From positions 701,249,389-701,313,388 of the forward strand of contig NC_064616.1 of NCBI RefSeq assembly GCF_023898315.1: a DNA stretch of 64,000 nt, read 5' to 3'. This DNA comes from Schistocerca nitens (Eukaryota > Arthropoda > Insecta > Orthoptera > Acrididae). Below are positions 11,409 to 20,648 of this stretch, one piece after another. A program made the position numbers and the translations under genes. Under the pieces are notes generated by a model. The model had not been told where the DNA came from and made no database searches. It saw only the letters and a program-made list of their open reading frames with translations. The first letter of the stretch is position 1; each line of letters begins with the position of its first letter.

Positions 11409-12735
11409 TCACATTGCTCGCCTGGGAAACCATAGCTTCGCTAATGGTAGCTACACTTTCACTGCATACCGGACCTAATCCCGACTCGCCCGCGTCGTCG
11501 GGAAAAGCCCCCGATAGTGGACAAAGCCCGCTGCCTAAAGGATCACCTAGCCGCGGCCCGCTGACCGCTGACCTGCAACACGCCCCTACGTTCTGTAATA
11601 TCACTCTCTATAGCAATTATTTGTACCTCCAAATTATTGGCTTTTTTTTTTTCACGGCGTCACATACTTGCTTCAATGCACCCAGATTCTTCTCCCCCTC
11701 ATCTAACCGATTATTAACTGCGGACAGACGCTCATCGATAACTGTGTGTAGCTTCCTCATTGCCTCTTTATTTCCCTTATCCATTGCTTCCAATCTTTCC
11801 TTGTTATCTTTATCCATCGCTTCCAATCTTCCCTTATTCGCTTCCAATCTTTCCTTATTATTTTTATCCATCGCTTCCAATCTTTCCTTATTATCTTTAT
11901 CCATCGCTTCCAATCTTTCCTTATTATCTCTATCCATCCTCTGTAAAAACTGCAGTAGCACATTGTCATTTGCTACTTTGGGTGTACTCTGCACTCACCT
12001 CGCTCGCCTGGGAAACCGTAGCTTCGCTAAGGGTAGCTACACTTTCACTGCATACCGGACATAATCCCGACTCGCCTGCGTCGTCGGGAAAAGCCCCCGA
12101 TAGTGGACAAAGCCCGCTGCCTAAAGGATCACCTAGCCGCGGCCCGCTGACTGCTGACCCGCAACACGCCCCTACGTTCTGTAATATCACTCTCTATTGC
12201 AATTATTTGTACCTCCAAATTATTGGCTTTTTTTTCACGGCGTCACATACTTGCTTCAATGCACCCAGATTCTTCTCCCCCTCATCTAACCGATTATTAA
12301 CTGCGGACAGACGCTCATCGATAACTGTGTGTAGCTTCCTCATTGCCTCTTTATTTCCCTCATCCATTGTTTCCAATCTTTCCTTGTTATCTTTATCCAT
12401 CACTTCCAATCTTCCCTTATTCGCTTCCAATCTTTCCTTATTATTTTTATCCATCGCTTCCAATCTTTCCTTATTATCTTTATCCATCGTTTCCAATCTT
12501 TCCTTATTATCTCTATCCATCCTCTGTAAAAACTGCAGTAGCACATTGTCATTTGCTACTTTGGGTGTACTCTGCACTCACCTCGCTTGCCTGGGAAACC
12601 GTAGCTTCGCTAAGGGTAGCTACACTTTCACTGCATACCGGACCTAATCCCGACTCGCCCGCGTCGTCGGGAAAAGCACCCGATAGTGGACAAAGCCCAC
12701 TGCCTAAAGGATCACCTAGCCGCGGCCCGCTGACC
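11001..12735 (-). repeat. Tandem triplication of a 584/586-bp gag segment
   Basis: The landmark cctacgttctgtaatatcac occurs at 11,001, 11,585 and 12,171, giving periods of 584 and 586 bases. Each unit includes the same coiled-coil coding block, the poly-T/poly-A indel near its start and a GC-rich segment ending ccgcggcccgctga. Neither period is a multiple of three, so the duplication destroys the frame. The last unit ends near 12,735, where unique gag N-terminal sequence begins. Units differ by a few percent. Confidence 0.9.
11190..11352 (-). repeat. 30-bp coding minisatellite (10-residue NKERLEAMDK repeat)
   Basis: A 30-base unit built on gcttccaatctttcctt (plus-strand reading) repeats about five times, with one shorter unit that codes NKGRLEA. 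The same block recurs in the two extra gag copies near 11,776-11,938 and 12,362-12,522. Being a multiple of three it preserves the frame and lengthens a charged coiled coil. Confidence 0.85.
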
Positions 12736-12881
12736 AATTCAGCCCATTCCGAGTGCTTGCTGTTCTCGCTCATTAACCCTAGGTCGACATCTACTTCCTG
12801 TTCCACTGCTACGTTCACCCCAGAATCACCCTCCTCCATGGTGACTACACTTTTCGACTGCGACATAGTTACTACGGACAT
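12549..12881 (-). pseudogene. Gag N-terminal segment
   Basis: The first ATG downstream of the primer-binding-site-like sequence is at 12,881, leaving a leader of about 175 bases, which fits a Gag start. The frame codes 110 residues with no domain I recognise, acidic near the start (GDSGVNVAVEQEVDVDLG) and Ser/Pro/Gly-rich later. It ends at a TGA inside the triplicated segment and overlaps the coiled-coil frame by about 27 bases in another frame. The same overlap occurs in all three repeat units, so it predates the triplication. Confidence 0.55.
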
Positions 12882-13056
12882 TACGCAAAAAAAAAATTAT
12901 ACAACGATCTTCCAGCCTTGGACGATATAGCAATTAATTACATAAAAAAATAAAAGATCCTCACCAATCCAGAAGGAAATAGCAAACAAAAAATTTGTTC
13001 TTAGCGCTATCACAATATATCCCATCAAAAAAAACCTTAACAGCAAACCCCAAAAC

Positions 13057-13076
13057 AAAATCCTGGTAGGGTCGCA
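13057..13076 (-). promoter_or_regulatory. Primer-binding-site-like sequence beside the 5' LTR
   Basis: On the plus strand aaaatcctggtagggtcgca reads like the T-arm and acceptor 3' half of a tRNA, most like arginine tRNA ends of the form TCCTGG..GGxTCG(C)CA. On the minus strand it would be the priming site just inside the 5' LTR. It places the LTR edge at about 13,080, where a TG follows. The match to the terminal CCA is imperfect, so the tRNA identity is inference. Confidence 0.45.
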
Positions 13077-13079
13077 TTA

Positions 13080-15050
13080 TGAGATGCACCCACATGCCTT
13101 GCTCATACTGTGGCATCTAGCAGTCAGGCCTGCAAGATGAGTGGTCTGCCAAGCAAGTGGGCTCATTCTTTTTTATCGAGTAACATGAACTCTAGTACTC
13201 ACAATTAAGTTACAAGTTTTTCTCCTGTTTGAATATTACGCAACGGAAACGCACATCTGACTATTAGTAATTTACACAACTCTGGCTGTTCACTACGCAC
13301 TGGCAATACCACATTTTCTTTTTTATTTAACGGCTTTGATAAACACATGGCCATCGCACTGAATATGAATGGCGCAAAATGGTGCAAATGGCTCTGAGCA
13401 CTATAAGACGCAACATCTGTGGTCATAAGTCCCCTAGAACTTAGAACTACTTAAACCTAACTAATCTAAGGACATCACACACATCCATGCCCGAGGCAGG
13501 GTTCGAACCTGCGACCGTAGCAGTCGCGCGGTTCCTGACTGAGCGCCTAGAACCGCTAGACCACCGCGGCCGGCATGAATGGCACACACATTATAAATTT
13601 TGGATATCATGACAACATACAATTCGAAGGAAAAGGCCACCAATCTTTTTCTTTTCACTATCTTATTTATTCCGATAAATTCTATAACCTAAACACACAA
13701 ATTCTATAACCTACAACAATAACACATGAGAAATTCCGCCCAGAGGGCATGGCTTTACATTGGTGATTCTCTATCTTATGGTCTCGTAATTATTTAACGC
13801 TACAGTGCACTTTCTGGATAGGATGGTGGATCTTGTGCTATATCTCACACTTCGACTCTCACAACCATCATCACGAAACTTTCCTCCAGACCGAGCGGTA
13901 CAAAAGGAACATGCATAACCCACTACCTCTGAAACTACCTTGCTACTCTCCCATGCAAACCACACATACTTAAATTACATGACATACACCACACTGCAAC
14001 ATGGAATACAACACAAAGAATAGTCACAACATTATAATCACATCACTTTCAGCTTTCCCACTTCAATTAGTATTCATCCCAGTTTCACACGACACTGCCC
14101 CACTTCGTAACTTTTCTTTCCTACTAAGAACTCTGGAGGATATATGCACGACTTCCTGTGCAATGCAAGCCAAGTGGCGTTGCTGGATAGAGGGCTGAAT
14201 CACCTAGCTTCTCTCTCAGAGTATTATAGTTTGAATCAAGCGTCACACGGAAACATAACACACAAAGTAATATTAAGAACATATTCATCACACACACGAG
14301 TCCTCAACTGATACCATGAATGGGTACTTCTCTTTATCCTTTGTCTCATACACAGATTGAGACTCACACAGTACTCGTCTCTAATTTCAAGTCCTGCACA
14401 TGCCACTTCTTAAATATTTCCAACTTATAGTACACACACTAGTAATTCAGCTTAACTTAAGCACTCGGAAGTATTTCAACTTATTGCTACACGTGGTTTC
14501 ATTGTGACCGTTGGTCACTTCCGAAGATTACTATGATCCCCTTAATATTACCTGCCTGACATTTAATTCTCCCCACAAAAGTTCCTGAAATAGAGACATT
14601 ATTATTCTAAACTACTCTTAAGCATTTCACATGCATACCATGTCTCCACTCTTTTGTCTTTATGGAGCACACCTAAGACAGGTCTTACCAACCTTAGATC
14701 CAGCGGCGGAGTGCTGAAACATGGCCATTCTTCAGGTCCTCTCGCACCTCTGCCGAAGTGCGGGAGCACCTTGATGCCGTATTGGTCAGCCACATTTCAG
14801 GCGCTCAAAGCTCCGGTAAATTTCATCTCTTTTGATCCACCGAAGGTGACTAAAAGATCGTCTCAAAGATGATCATATATTCACATTCACTATCTGTGGT
14901 TAGCAGACGACCATAAATTCATTCGATTTCACAGATCTCACCAAACTGGACGTAGGGATTTATTTTGTGGGAGTGCACATGTGATCAGTTAAATAAATAA
15001 ATTGTCATTCTTTCCCACACTGGTATCCGGCTTCGCTGTATTAATTGAAA
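13080..15050 (-). repeat. Right LTR copy (5' LTR of the minus-strand element)
   Basis: From 13,170 the sequence matches window bases 1-1687 almost collinearly. The start at 13,080 is inferred from the primer-binding-site-like motif and a TG dinucleotide. It carries a SINE at 13,377-13,574 that the left copy lacks. After ttaattgaaa at 15,041-15,050 the two copies diverge abruptly. Confidence 0.7.
13377..13574 (-). mobile_element. tRNA-derived SINE (family A) inserted in the right LTR
   Basis: An inverted family A SINE (B box read as cgaacctgcgaccg on the plus strand) is flanked by atgaatggcgca (13,365-13,376) and atgaatggcaca (13,575-13,586). The left LTR near 196 shows the uninterrupted site, a natural empty-site control. 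The insertion is therefore younger than the retrotransposon. Confidence 0.94.
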
Positions 15051-15299
15051 ACATCACACTGAAAAATATTTTTTGGAATGTAAATCGTAAGTCACAATCA
15101 TATATTATCGTGAAGTTACAACTCGTCCTGGTCTTTGCTGACACGGAAAGTATTAGGTTGCTGCATAGTTCCTAGCGTTTTGTTTTGAATGTTGGTGTTC
15201 TGCATTCTACGGATTTATGTATCGATCGTCATTTTTTATTTGCAGTTCACTGAAGCTGTTCGATTTTACACATTGTTATTTGTGATTTGAGATGCGGAC

Positions 15300-15894
15300 T
15301 GTATAAATGGAGCGCATAGTGAGCAAATCGGAAGATTTCTGACGTATTCTTCCGTTTGGGTTTAACAGAGGGGCAATTACAGCACAGGCAGCCATACATA
15401 TTTGCGCCTTGTTTGAGAATAAGAACAGAGCACCGTAAAAAAAATGATTTTCTCTTTTTAAGAAGGAGTCCTTTGACATTAGTGACTCTCGACGTTCAGG
15501 TTGGCCTTGAGGATTTGATAAAGATCGTTCAAACGCATTGATCCACAGTGATCCACGTCATTGTACACGAGAACTGTCAGATAAGATGGTCTGTGATCAT
15601 TCCACCATCGTGCGATGTTTGCATGTAATGGGGAATGTTCAGAAATCGGATATATGGGTTCTGTATGCTCCAATCCAAAACCAAAAAATTCAGTGAGTGG
15701 CCATATGTGCATCTCTAATTGCTCGTCATCAACTGGCTCGTGAACAACACCAACCATTCCTATCATGTATCGTTACTGCTGACGATGAATGGTGTCTTTA
15801 TGGTAATGTAAGGAAAAAGAAAGGAATGGTTGAGCCCAACCAAAGCAGCCCCTCCATGTACAATGGCCCGCGTGCATCCACATATGATATTGTT
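15300..15894 (+). pseudogene. mariner transposase, N-terminal and middle part (decayed)
   Basis: Family features are scattered over shifted frames. The clearest is VTADDEWCLYG, which matches the mariner segment around the first catalytic Asp, followed by KKKGMVEPNQSSPS. Upstream, remnants of the N-terminal DNA-binding region can be traced in other frames. Stops and frameshifts are frequent, so it is dead. The protein would have cut and pasted mariner DNA at TA sites. Coding similarity continues beyond the nested insertion at 20,014. Confidence 0.8.
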
Positions 15895-16129
15895 AGTAGT
15901 AGGGAGATGGGGTTACAAGGAAACTTTTGATAACAAATTGATATGCTAATTAATTAAATTGATCAATTAATTATCCCCCCTCCCAACCACGCACAACCCC
16001 ACCCCTAGATGATGTCACGTGTTTTTCTCAGCCTGCACGTGGGCCCTAACCCACTCCCGACACTCCACCCGCCCCCTCCCCCCCCCCCCCCAACATACCC
16101 AATGGTTGGAATCTCGAATTATGGCGGGA

Positions 16130-16365
16130 ATTCCTAATTTATGGCGGGAATTTTGAATTTTGGTGGAAATTTCTTTGTCCCTGGGCTTTGCTGACGTCCC
16201 ACTCCACCACCCCCCTCCCCACCCACCCCACCCACCCCCACCCGTGAATTCCTAATTTATGGCGGGAATTTTGAATTTTGGTGGAAATTTCTTTGTCCCT
16301 GGGCTTTGCTGACGTCCCACTCCACCACCCCCCTCCCCACCCACCCCACCCACCCCCACCCGTGA
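16130..16365. repeat. 118-bp tandem duplication with C-rich tract in the left foldback arm
   Basis: The unit starting attcctaatttatggcggg occurs at 16,130 and again at 16,248. Each unit ends in a long run of C clusters separated by single A or T bases. The right arm has only one equivalent, so the duplication followed arm formation or one copy was lost. A run of 16 or more C lies nearby at about 16,076-16,092. Confidence 0.85.
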
Positions 16366-16384
16366 AATGGCGGGAATTACAAAC

Positions 16385-16560
16385 GGCGGTGCCCTTTCTG
16401 AGACTTGAACCCTGGTCCTCCTGGAACGAAAGCCCAAGTGCACCCTCTAACACAATAATACTACCCTAGGCGCTTGGAATTGGGGGGAAATTAAAAATGG
16501 CGGTGCCATTTCCAGGACTCGAACCTGGTCCTTCTGAATGGAAAGCCCGAGTGCACCTCC
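16385..16560 (-). repeat. Two tRNA-like modules in the left foldback arm
   Basis: Read on the minus strand, two segments contain B-box-like cores (ggttcaagtc and ggttcgagtcc type) and share the phrase gggctttcc before them. They look tRNA-derived, but lack a convincing full cloverleaf, so I do not call them tRNA genes. The right arm carries their mirror copies at 18,070-18,255. Confidence 0.5.
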
Positions 16561-17228
16561 CAACACATGGAAACTGTCGAGATGCAGGAGAGGAAGGTTA
16601 GGTTAGTGTACATTATTTATTTTGGTTGGGAAACTGACATAAAGATAGATCCTAATTACATAATTAATCATAAAGATCAGGACTAATTACACAACTATAC
16701 ACATTGCGCTACACATGGACTGCATAAAATCGATATACAACTCAAAAATTGACGATATCATACAACTGGTGTTATCCTGCTGGGAAAAAAATTTCACAAT
16801 ACCACTCGAAACTAATGACAGACACAGCCTTCACCTACGAGCTGAGGGGAAAAAGGCAGGGGTGTAAGGTACTACCTTTATTCTTTTTAGTGGGAAATAT
16901 ATTCAGCTGATGAGATGCTGGTGTTGGACAAAGAGGAGTTTAATAAGTATATTACCTGTAAGTATACAGCTGATCATCGTTTGATGTCAGATTTCACTAC
17001 AGGCGCCTGCTCAAAAATCACCCTGCAGCCCAGGTAATCGAAGCCAATGCACAGTACCACAACTGATGGAAAGAAAGCATCACAGATCTAATTGCATTTC
17101 GAAATTGTCGTGAAAAAGCCAGCACTTGTAATGAATGGGTCATAGTGCAACACATGTACTTGGGAAAATGGTCGTCCCAAAAGACTGCAGAGGGGCAGTA
17201 GTTTAATGTGCATTCTCCTCAAGAGAAA

Positions 17229-17398
17229 GGACCGTCGCCTCAAGGCGACCGCAGCCATCTCATGCCGCAAGCGCTCAGCGGAGCAGCTGGCCAGTTGAAA
17301 AAGCCCGTCCCCGCCCTCCGTAGATGGATGGAGGGAGGGAGGGAGGGAGGGGAGGGATGAAAGAAGGTAAGAGGGCTTTGAATTTCGGCAGTTTGTGA
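17229..17398. other. Loop of the foldback element
   Basis: The unpaired centre contains a perfect small hairpin (gtcgcc-tcaa-ggcgac at 17,234-17,249) and a purine tract of repeated ggga at about 17,328-17,356. No gene is seen. Confidence 0.6.
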
Positions 17399-18069
17399 GC
17401 GCCTCTCGAGGAGAACTCACATTCAGCTACCGCAACCTCTGCAGTCTTTCGGGAGGACAATTTTCCTTAGTACGTGTATTGCATTATGACCTGTTCATTA
17501 CAGTGCTGGGTTTTTCATGACGATTTCGAAGTGTAATTAGAACTGTGACGCAGTTTTTCCATCAGTTGTGGTAGTGTGCATTGGCTTCGAATACCTCGGC
17601 TTCAGGGTGATTTTTGAGCAGGCGCCTCTAGTGAGCTCTGACATCAAACGATGCTCTAGATACTGTCCTCAGCTGTATGCCTACTGGTAATACACTAATT
17701 AAACTCCTCTCTGTCCAACACCAGCAGCTCATCAATTGAATATATTTCCCGCTAAAAAGAATGAAGGTAGTACCTTACACCCCTGCCTTTTTCCCTCACC
17801 TTGTAGATGAAGGGTAGAGTTTGGGTGTGTCTGTCATTAGTTTCGAGTGGTATTGTGAAATTTGTTTCTCAGCAGGATAACACCAGTTGTACGCTATCGT
17901 CAATTTTTGAGCTTCATTGCGATTTTAGGCAGTCCATGTGTAGCGCTATGCATATAGTCCTGATATTTATGATTAATTACGTAATTAGAATCTATCTTTA
18001 CGTCAGTCTCCCAACCAAAATAAATAAAGTACGCTAACGTAACCTTCCTCTCCTACATCTCGACAGTTT

Positions 18070-18255
18070 CAATGTCTTGGGAGGTGCACTTGGGCTTTCC
18101 ATCCAGAAGGACCAGGGTTCGAGTCCTGGAAAGGGCACTACCAGTTTTAATTTCCCACGAATTCCAAGAGCCTCTCGTGGTATAATTGTGTTAGGGGGTT
18201 GCGCTTGGGCTTTCCTTCCAGTAGGACCAGGGTTCAAGTCCCAGAAGGGGCACCA
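18070..18255 (+). repeat. Two tRNA-like modules in the right foldback arm
   Basis: Here the modules read on the plus strand: one around gaccagggttcgagtcctgg and one around gaccagggttcaagtccc, each preceded by gggctttcc. B-box fit is good and an A box is not obvious. They pair with the copies in the left arm. Confidence 0.5.
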
Positions 18256-18525
18256 TTTGTAATTCCCGCCATTTCATGGGTGAGGTGGGGGATAGCCTGG
18301 GACGTCAGCACAGCCCTGGTACAAAGAAATTTCCACCAAAATTTGAAATTCCCGCCAAAAGTTAAGAAATTCCTGCCAAAATTCGAGATTTCAGCCATAG
18401 GATATGTTGGGGAAGGGGGAGGAGGAGCGGGAGTGAGAAAAACACAAGACATGATCAGGGGTGGGGGCGGGTGTGGTTGGGGGAAATAGGTCAATTTAAT
18501 TAATCTGCATATCAATTTGATAACA

Positions 18526-20013
18526 AAAAATTGAGCGGTTCCATGCCCTCTTTTGCATGTCTCCTCTCATTTTCATCAATTTTATTAATGTGCTGTGTCA
18601 TTGCACGGTAGTAACAGACCGAATAAGGTTACTGTAATGAGAGTATTTGTACTCCACTTGATTCCTAAACATGTTCTTTTACTTCCCTGGGTGGCCTGTG
18701 CGAGGTGAGCATCGGAGGATGCGGCACACTGCGTTTCTGGTTGGAAGCTGCAATTCCCTGAATTCTGAGGGGTTTGTACAATAGGCTTAAGCGCCTGGCG
18801 GAAGGACTGACGTCGGTCGAGTTTTCGCCTATTGTATGCATGGCGAAACGACCTGCGAGACGTCTGAGTTTCGCCGCAGTTTACGTGTTTACCTTGCGGC
18901 GCGTCCAGAACGAAGATTCCTGGCACCGACTGACTGCATTGCCCTCTTGATTCTGAGAATACTTGTGGACTGTGTCCTGCTGGGTGCAACTGTCTGGCAA
19001 CTGCAACTGTGTGGTCTAGGCAGGTTGTTTTCGTAGCCGTTCAAACGGCAAGTTCAGTGCCCTCAGACAGTGTGGGGGAACTTTGGAATTAGAACTGAAT
19101 GCTGATTTGCAGTTTTTCGAGGAGAGTAGGGAGTTGAGCAATGCTGGCTTCGCTCTTGCATCGCATCACAGAGGGGATTTAGGATCTGATCTTCCTCGGA
19201 GTCAGACGGTCTTGCGACTTGGTCGCTCGCTTTCGGAAGAACTTAGAATTCTCGGACAGCCTTTGCGGCCATGATTTGACGCAGAGTTGCTGCACGACAG
19301 AAGTCGGCGCCTACATCATCAGGACCCTGACTACCAACGACGTGCTGCAGATTTCAGTACTGGTACAGTATTTTACGGCTCCGGTATTGTAGGACCTTAT
19401 CAATTTTATACTGAATCCCTCAGCAGCTCCCGCATTCGCTTTGCTACAAGTCCACCTTGCTTGTTTCTCCATGTGATCCCATTTGAGCTCTCACTACTAA
19501 TTGCAATACTGCTATATTGTTGGGAGATTAATATTTGAGTCATTAGGAACTCCAGTCATTATCGTCAGTCCATTGCATCACAGAGAGTTGGAGCCCCTTG
19601 TTCTCAAGCCAGTATACCATATCCTTTAACCTACTGTGTGTGTCAAAAATCATGTGCATTTATGTTCTGATATATAATAAATCTCAATGTGATATTTAAT
19701 CCGCATATCATTTCGTAGATATAGGCAGAATCCCATTTCCTGTTGTTTATTATGATAAAGTTCTCTTTTTTTGAATAGATGACGTTTTTTATTAAATTAT
19801 TGTGAGTGTGAACTCCTTATTTTACCGACTAGCAGGGTCCACCATCATTTCCTTCCCTTACCGTTGTGCGCATAATTAATTGGCTGGTAGATAAGGAAGG
19901 GGTCGAGTGCATGTCTCGTTCTCATGCAAGATTCGTCTGAATTAAAGAGGTACAAACTTTTCTCCACTCCGGTACCTCGCAAAGTGTCCACTTAACCCCA
20001 TCTCCCTACTACT
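18526..20013. other. Body of the unclassified TIR element
   Basis: About 1.5 kb without a recognisable protein on either strand. One short inverted pair, tacaataggc and gcctattgta, sits at about 18,776-18,836. It ends in the right TIR. Confidence 0.55.
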
Positions 20014-20019
20014 ATTGTT

Positions 20020-20460
20020 ATAAATTTGGTGGAATATCGACGGTGTAGTGTACTAAAAATTTCTTCCCTGGGGTGTACCCATAACTGCTGACATTTATTG
20101 TCAACAGAAGCGTCTTACAGATGCAGTCCGAGAATCATGACCAGTAAGACTGTGTGAAATGTGCTACTCCAGGACAATGCTCATCTGCATTCCGCTAGAC
20201 TGACAAAAACACTATACAGGAGTGAGGCAGGGAAGACATTCTGCTCCCACTTTATTCACTTGATCTTGCGCCCTCAGATTTTCACCTCTTTGCTCTCTAT
20301 AGAACTACCTTCAAGGAACTTCCTTAACCTATGAAAATGACTCCGAACATTTCTCGACTTCTTCGTCCCAAAGTCACGTGATTTCTACAGTCGCTGAATA
20401 GAAAAGTTACCCCAGCGTTGGCAGACTGTTGTAAATAGTGAAAGAGAATATGTTATTGAT
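20020..20460 (+). pseudogene. mariner transposase, C-terminal part (decayed)
   Basis: Starting right after the nested element, the sequence reads a mariner-like IWWNIDGVVY and LPWGVPIT, then degenerate but ordered matches to the region of the second and third catalytic positions (LRFSPLCSL stands where APSDYHLF-like sequence is usual). Several stops and frame changes are present. It completes the fragment at 15,300-15,894. Confidence 0.75.
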
Positions 20461-20648
20461 GAATAAATTGTCTATGTATCTGTTGTGTTTATCAAATTTA
20501 CGGAAAACTCTAGGAGCTAATGCGCCAGCGTAATAGCTGACAAGCGTGATGCTAGAGTCCTAGATTTGAAACGAATGAATGACATTACCCTCTCCCCCAA
20601 TCCAAAATCTGTTAAGAGAGGTACATCTACATTATATCTGCATGTATA

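Larger units (their letters stand above)
1..15053 (-). mobile_element. Ty3/Gypsy-like LTR retrotransposon, degraded, minus strand
   Basis: A direct repeat of about 1.7 kb (1-1687 and 13,170-15,050) flanks minus-strand gag, protease, RT, RNase H and integrase remnants in Gypsy order. The right repeat extends left to a primer-binding-site-like sequence near 13,057-13,076, so the LTR probably starts at 13,080 and the left copy runs about 90 bases off the window. The coding region is broken by frameshifts, stops and a SINE, so this copy cannot make its own proteins. Between the integrase stop (6168) and the left repeat lie about 4.4 kb without coding potential, which is unusual, and no polypurine tract is visible beside 1687. 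The outer right boundary (15,050-15,053) is approximate. Confidence 0.8.
15936..18517. mobile_element. 2.58-kb foldback element with arms over 1 kb
   Basis: The outermost aattgatatgc is repeated in inverse at 18,507-18,517, and pairing can be followed inward to about 17,228 on the left and 17,398 on the right, leaving a loop of about 170 bases. The exact 8-base duplication tgataaca flanks it (15,928-15,935 and 18,518-18,525). An 8-base TSD occurs in hAT, P and Merlin transposons; none of their proteins is encoded here, so it is non-autonomous. Each arm carries tRNA-like B-box sequences, and the left arm has an extra tandem copy of a C-rich unit. Confidence 0.88.
15895..20013. mobile_element. 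Unclassified TIR element inside mariner
   Basis: The left end agtagtagggagatggggtta at 15,895 is matched in inverse orientation by the end at 19,993-20,013; similarity fades after about 23 bases. The 6-base site attgtt is duplicated at 15,889-15,894 and 20,014-20,019, and its removal rejoins mariner at the segment expected to read IWWNIDGVVY. Without the inner foldback the element is about 1.5 kb and has no recognisable transposase. I cannot place it in a superfamily: the TSD could be 6 or 7 bases because one T is ambiguous. Confidence 0.8.
15153..20533 (+). mobile_element. mariner-family transposon, split by a nested insertion
   Basis: The ends form an imperfect TIR of about 30 bases: ttaggttgctgcatagttcc on the left, matching the reverse complement of the right end near 20,505-20,533. 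TA dinucleotides flank both ends. Removing the nested element at 15,895-20,013 plus one copy of its duplicated site leaves about 1.26 kb, the usual mariner size. The coding remnants on the two sides join in the expected order. Confidence 0.85.

Noticed and set aside
11174-12930. Long plus-strand ORFs of 195 to 296 codons rich in Leu, Pro, Ser and Tyr
   Set aside because: They are the antisense of the charged coiled-coil repeat of gag; their length comes from the triplication and the strand composition, not from a protein.
18585-18989. 134-codon minus-strand ORF in the TIR element
   Set aside because: No motif of any transposase or other family was recognised; isolated and without a matching second exon.
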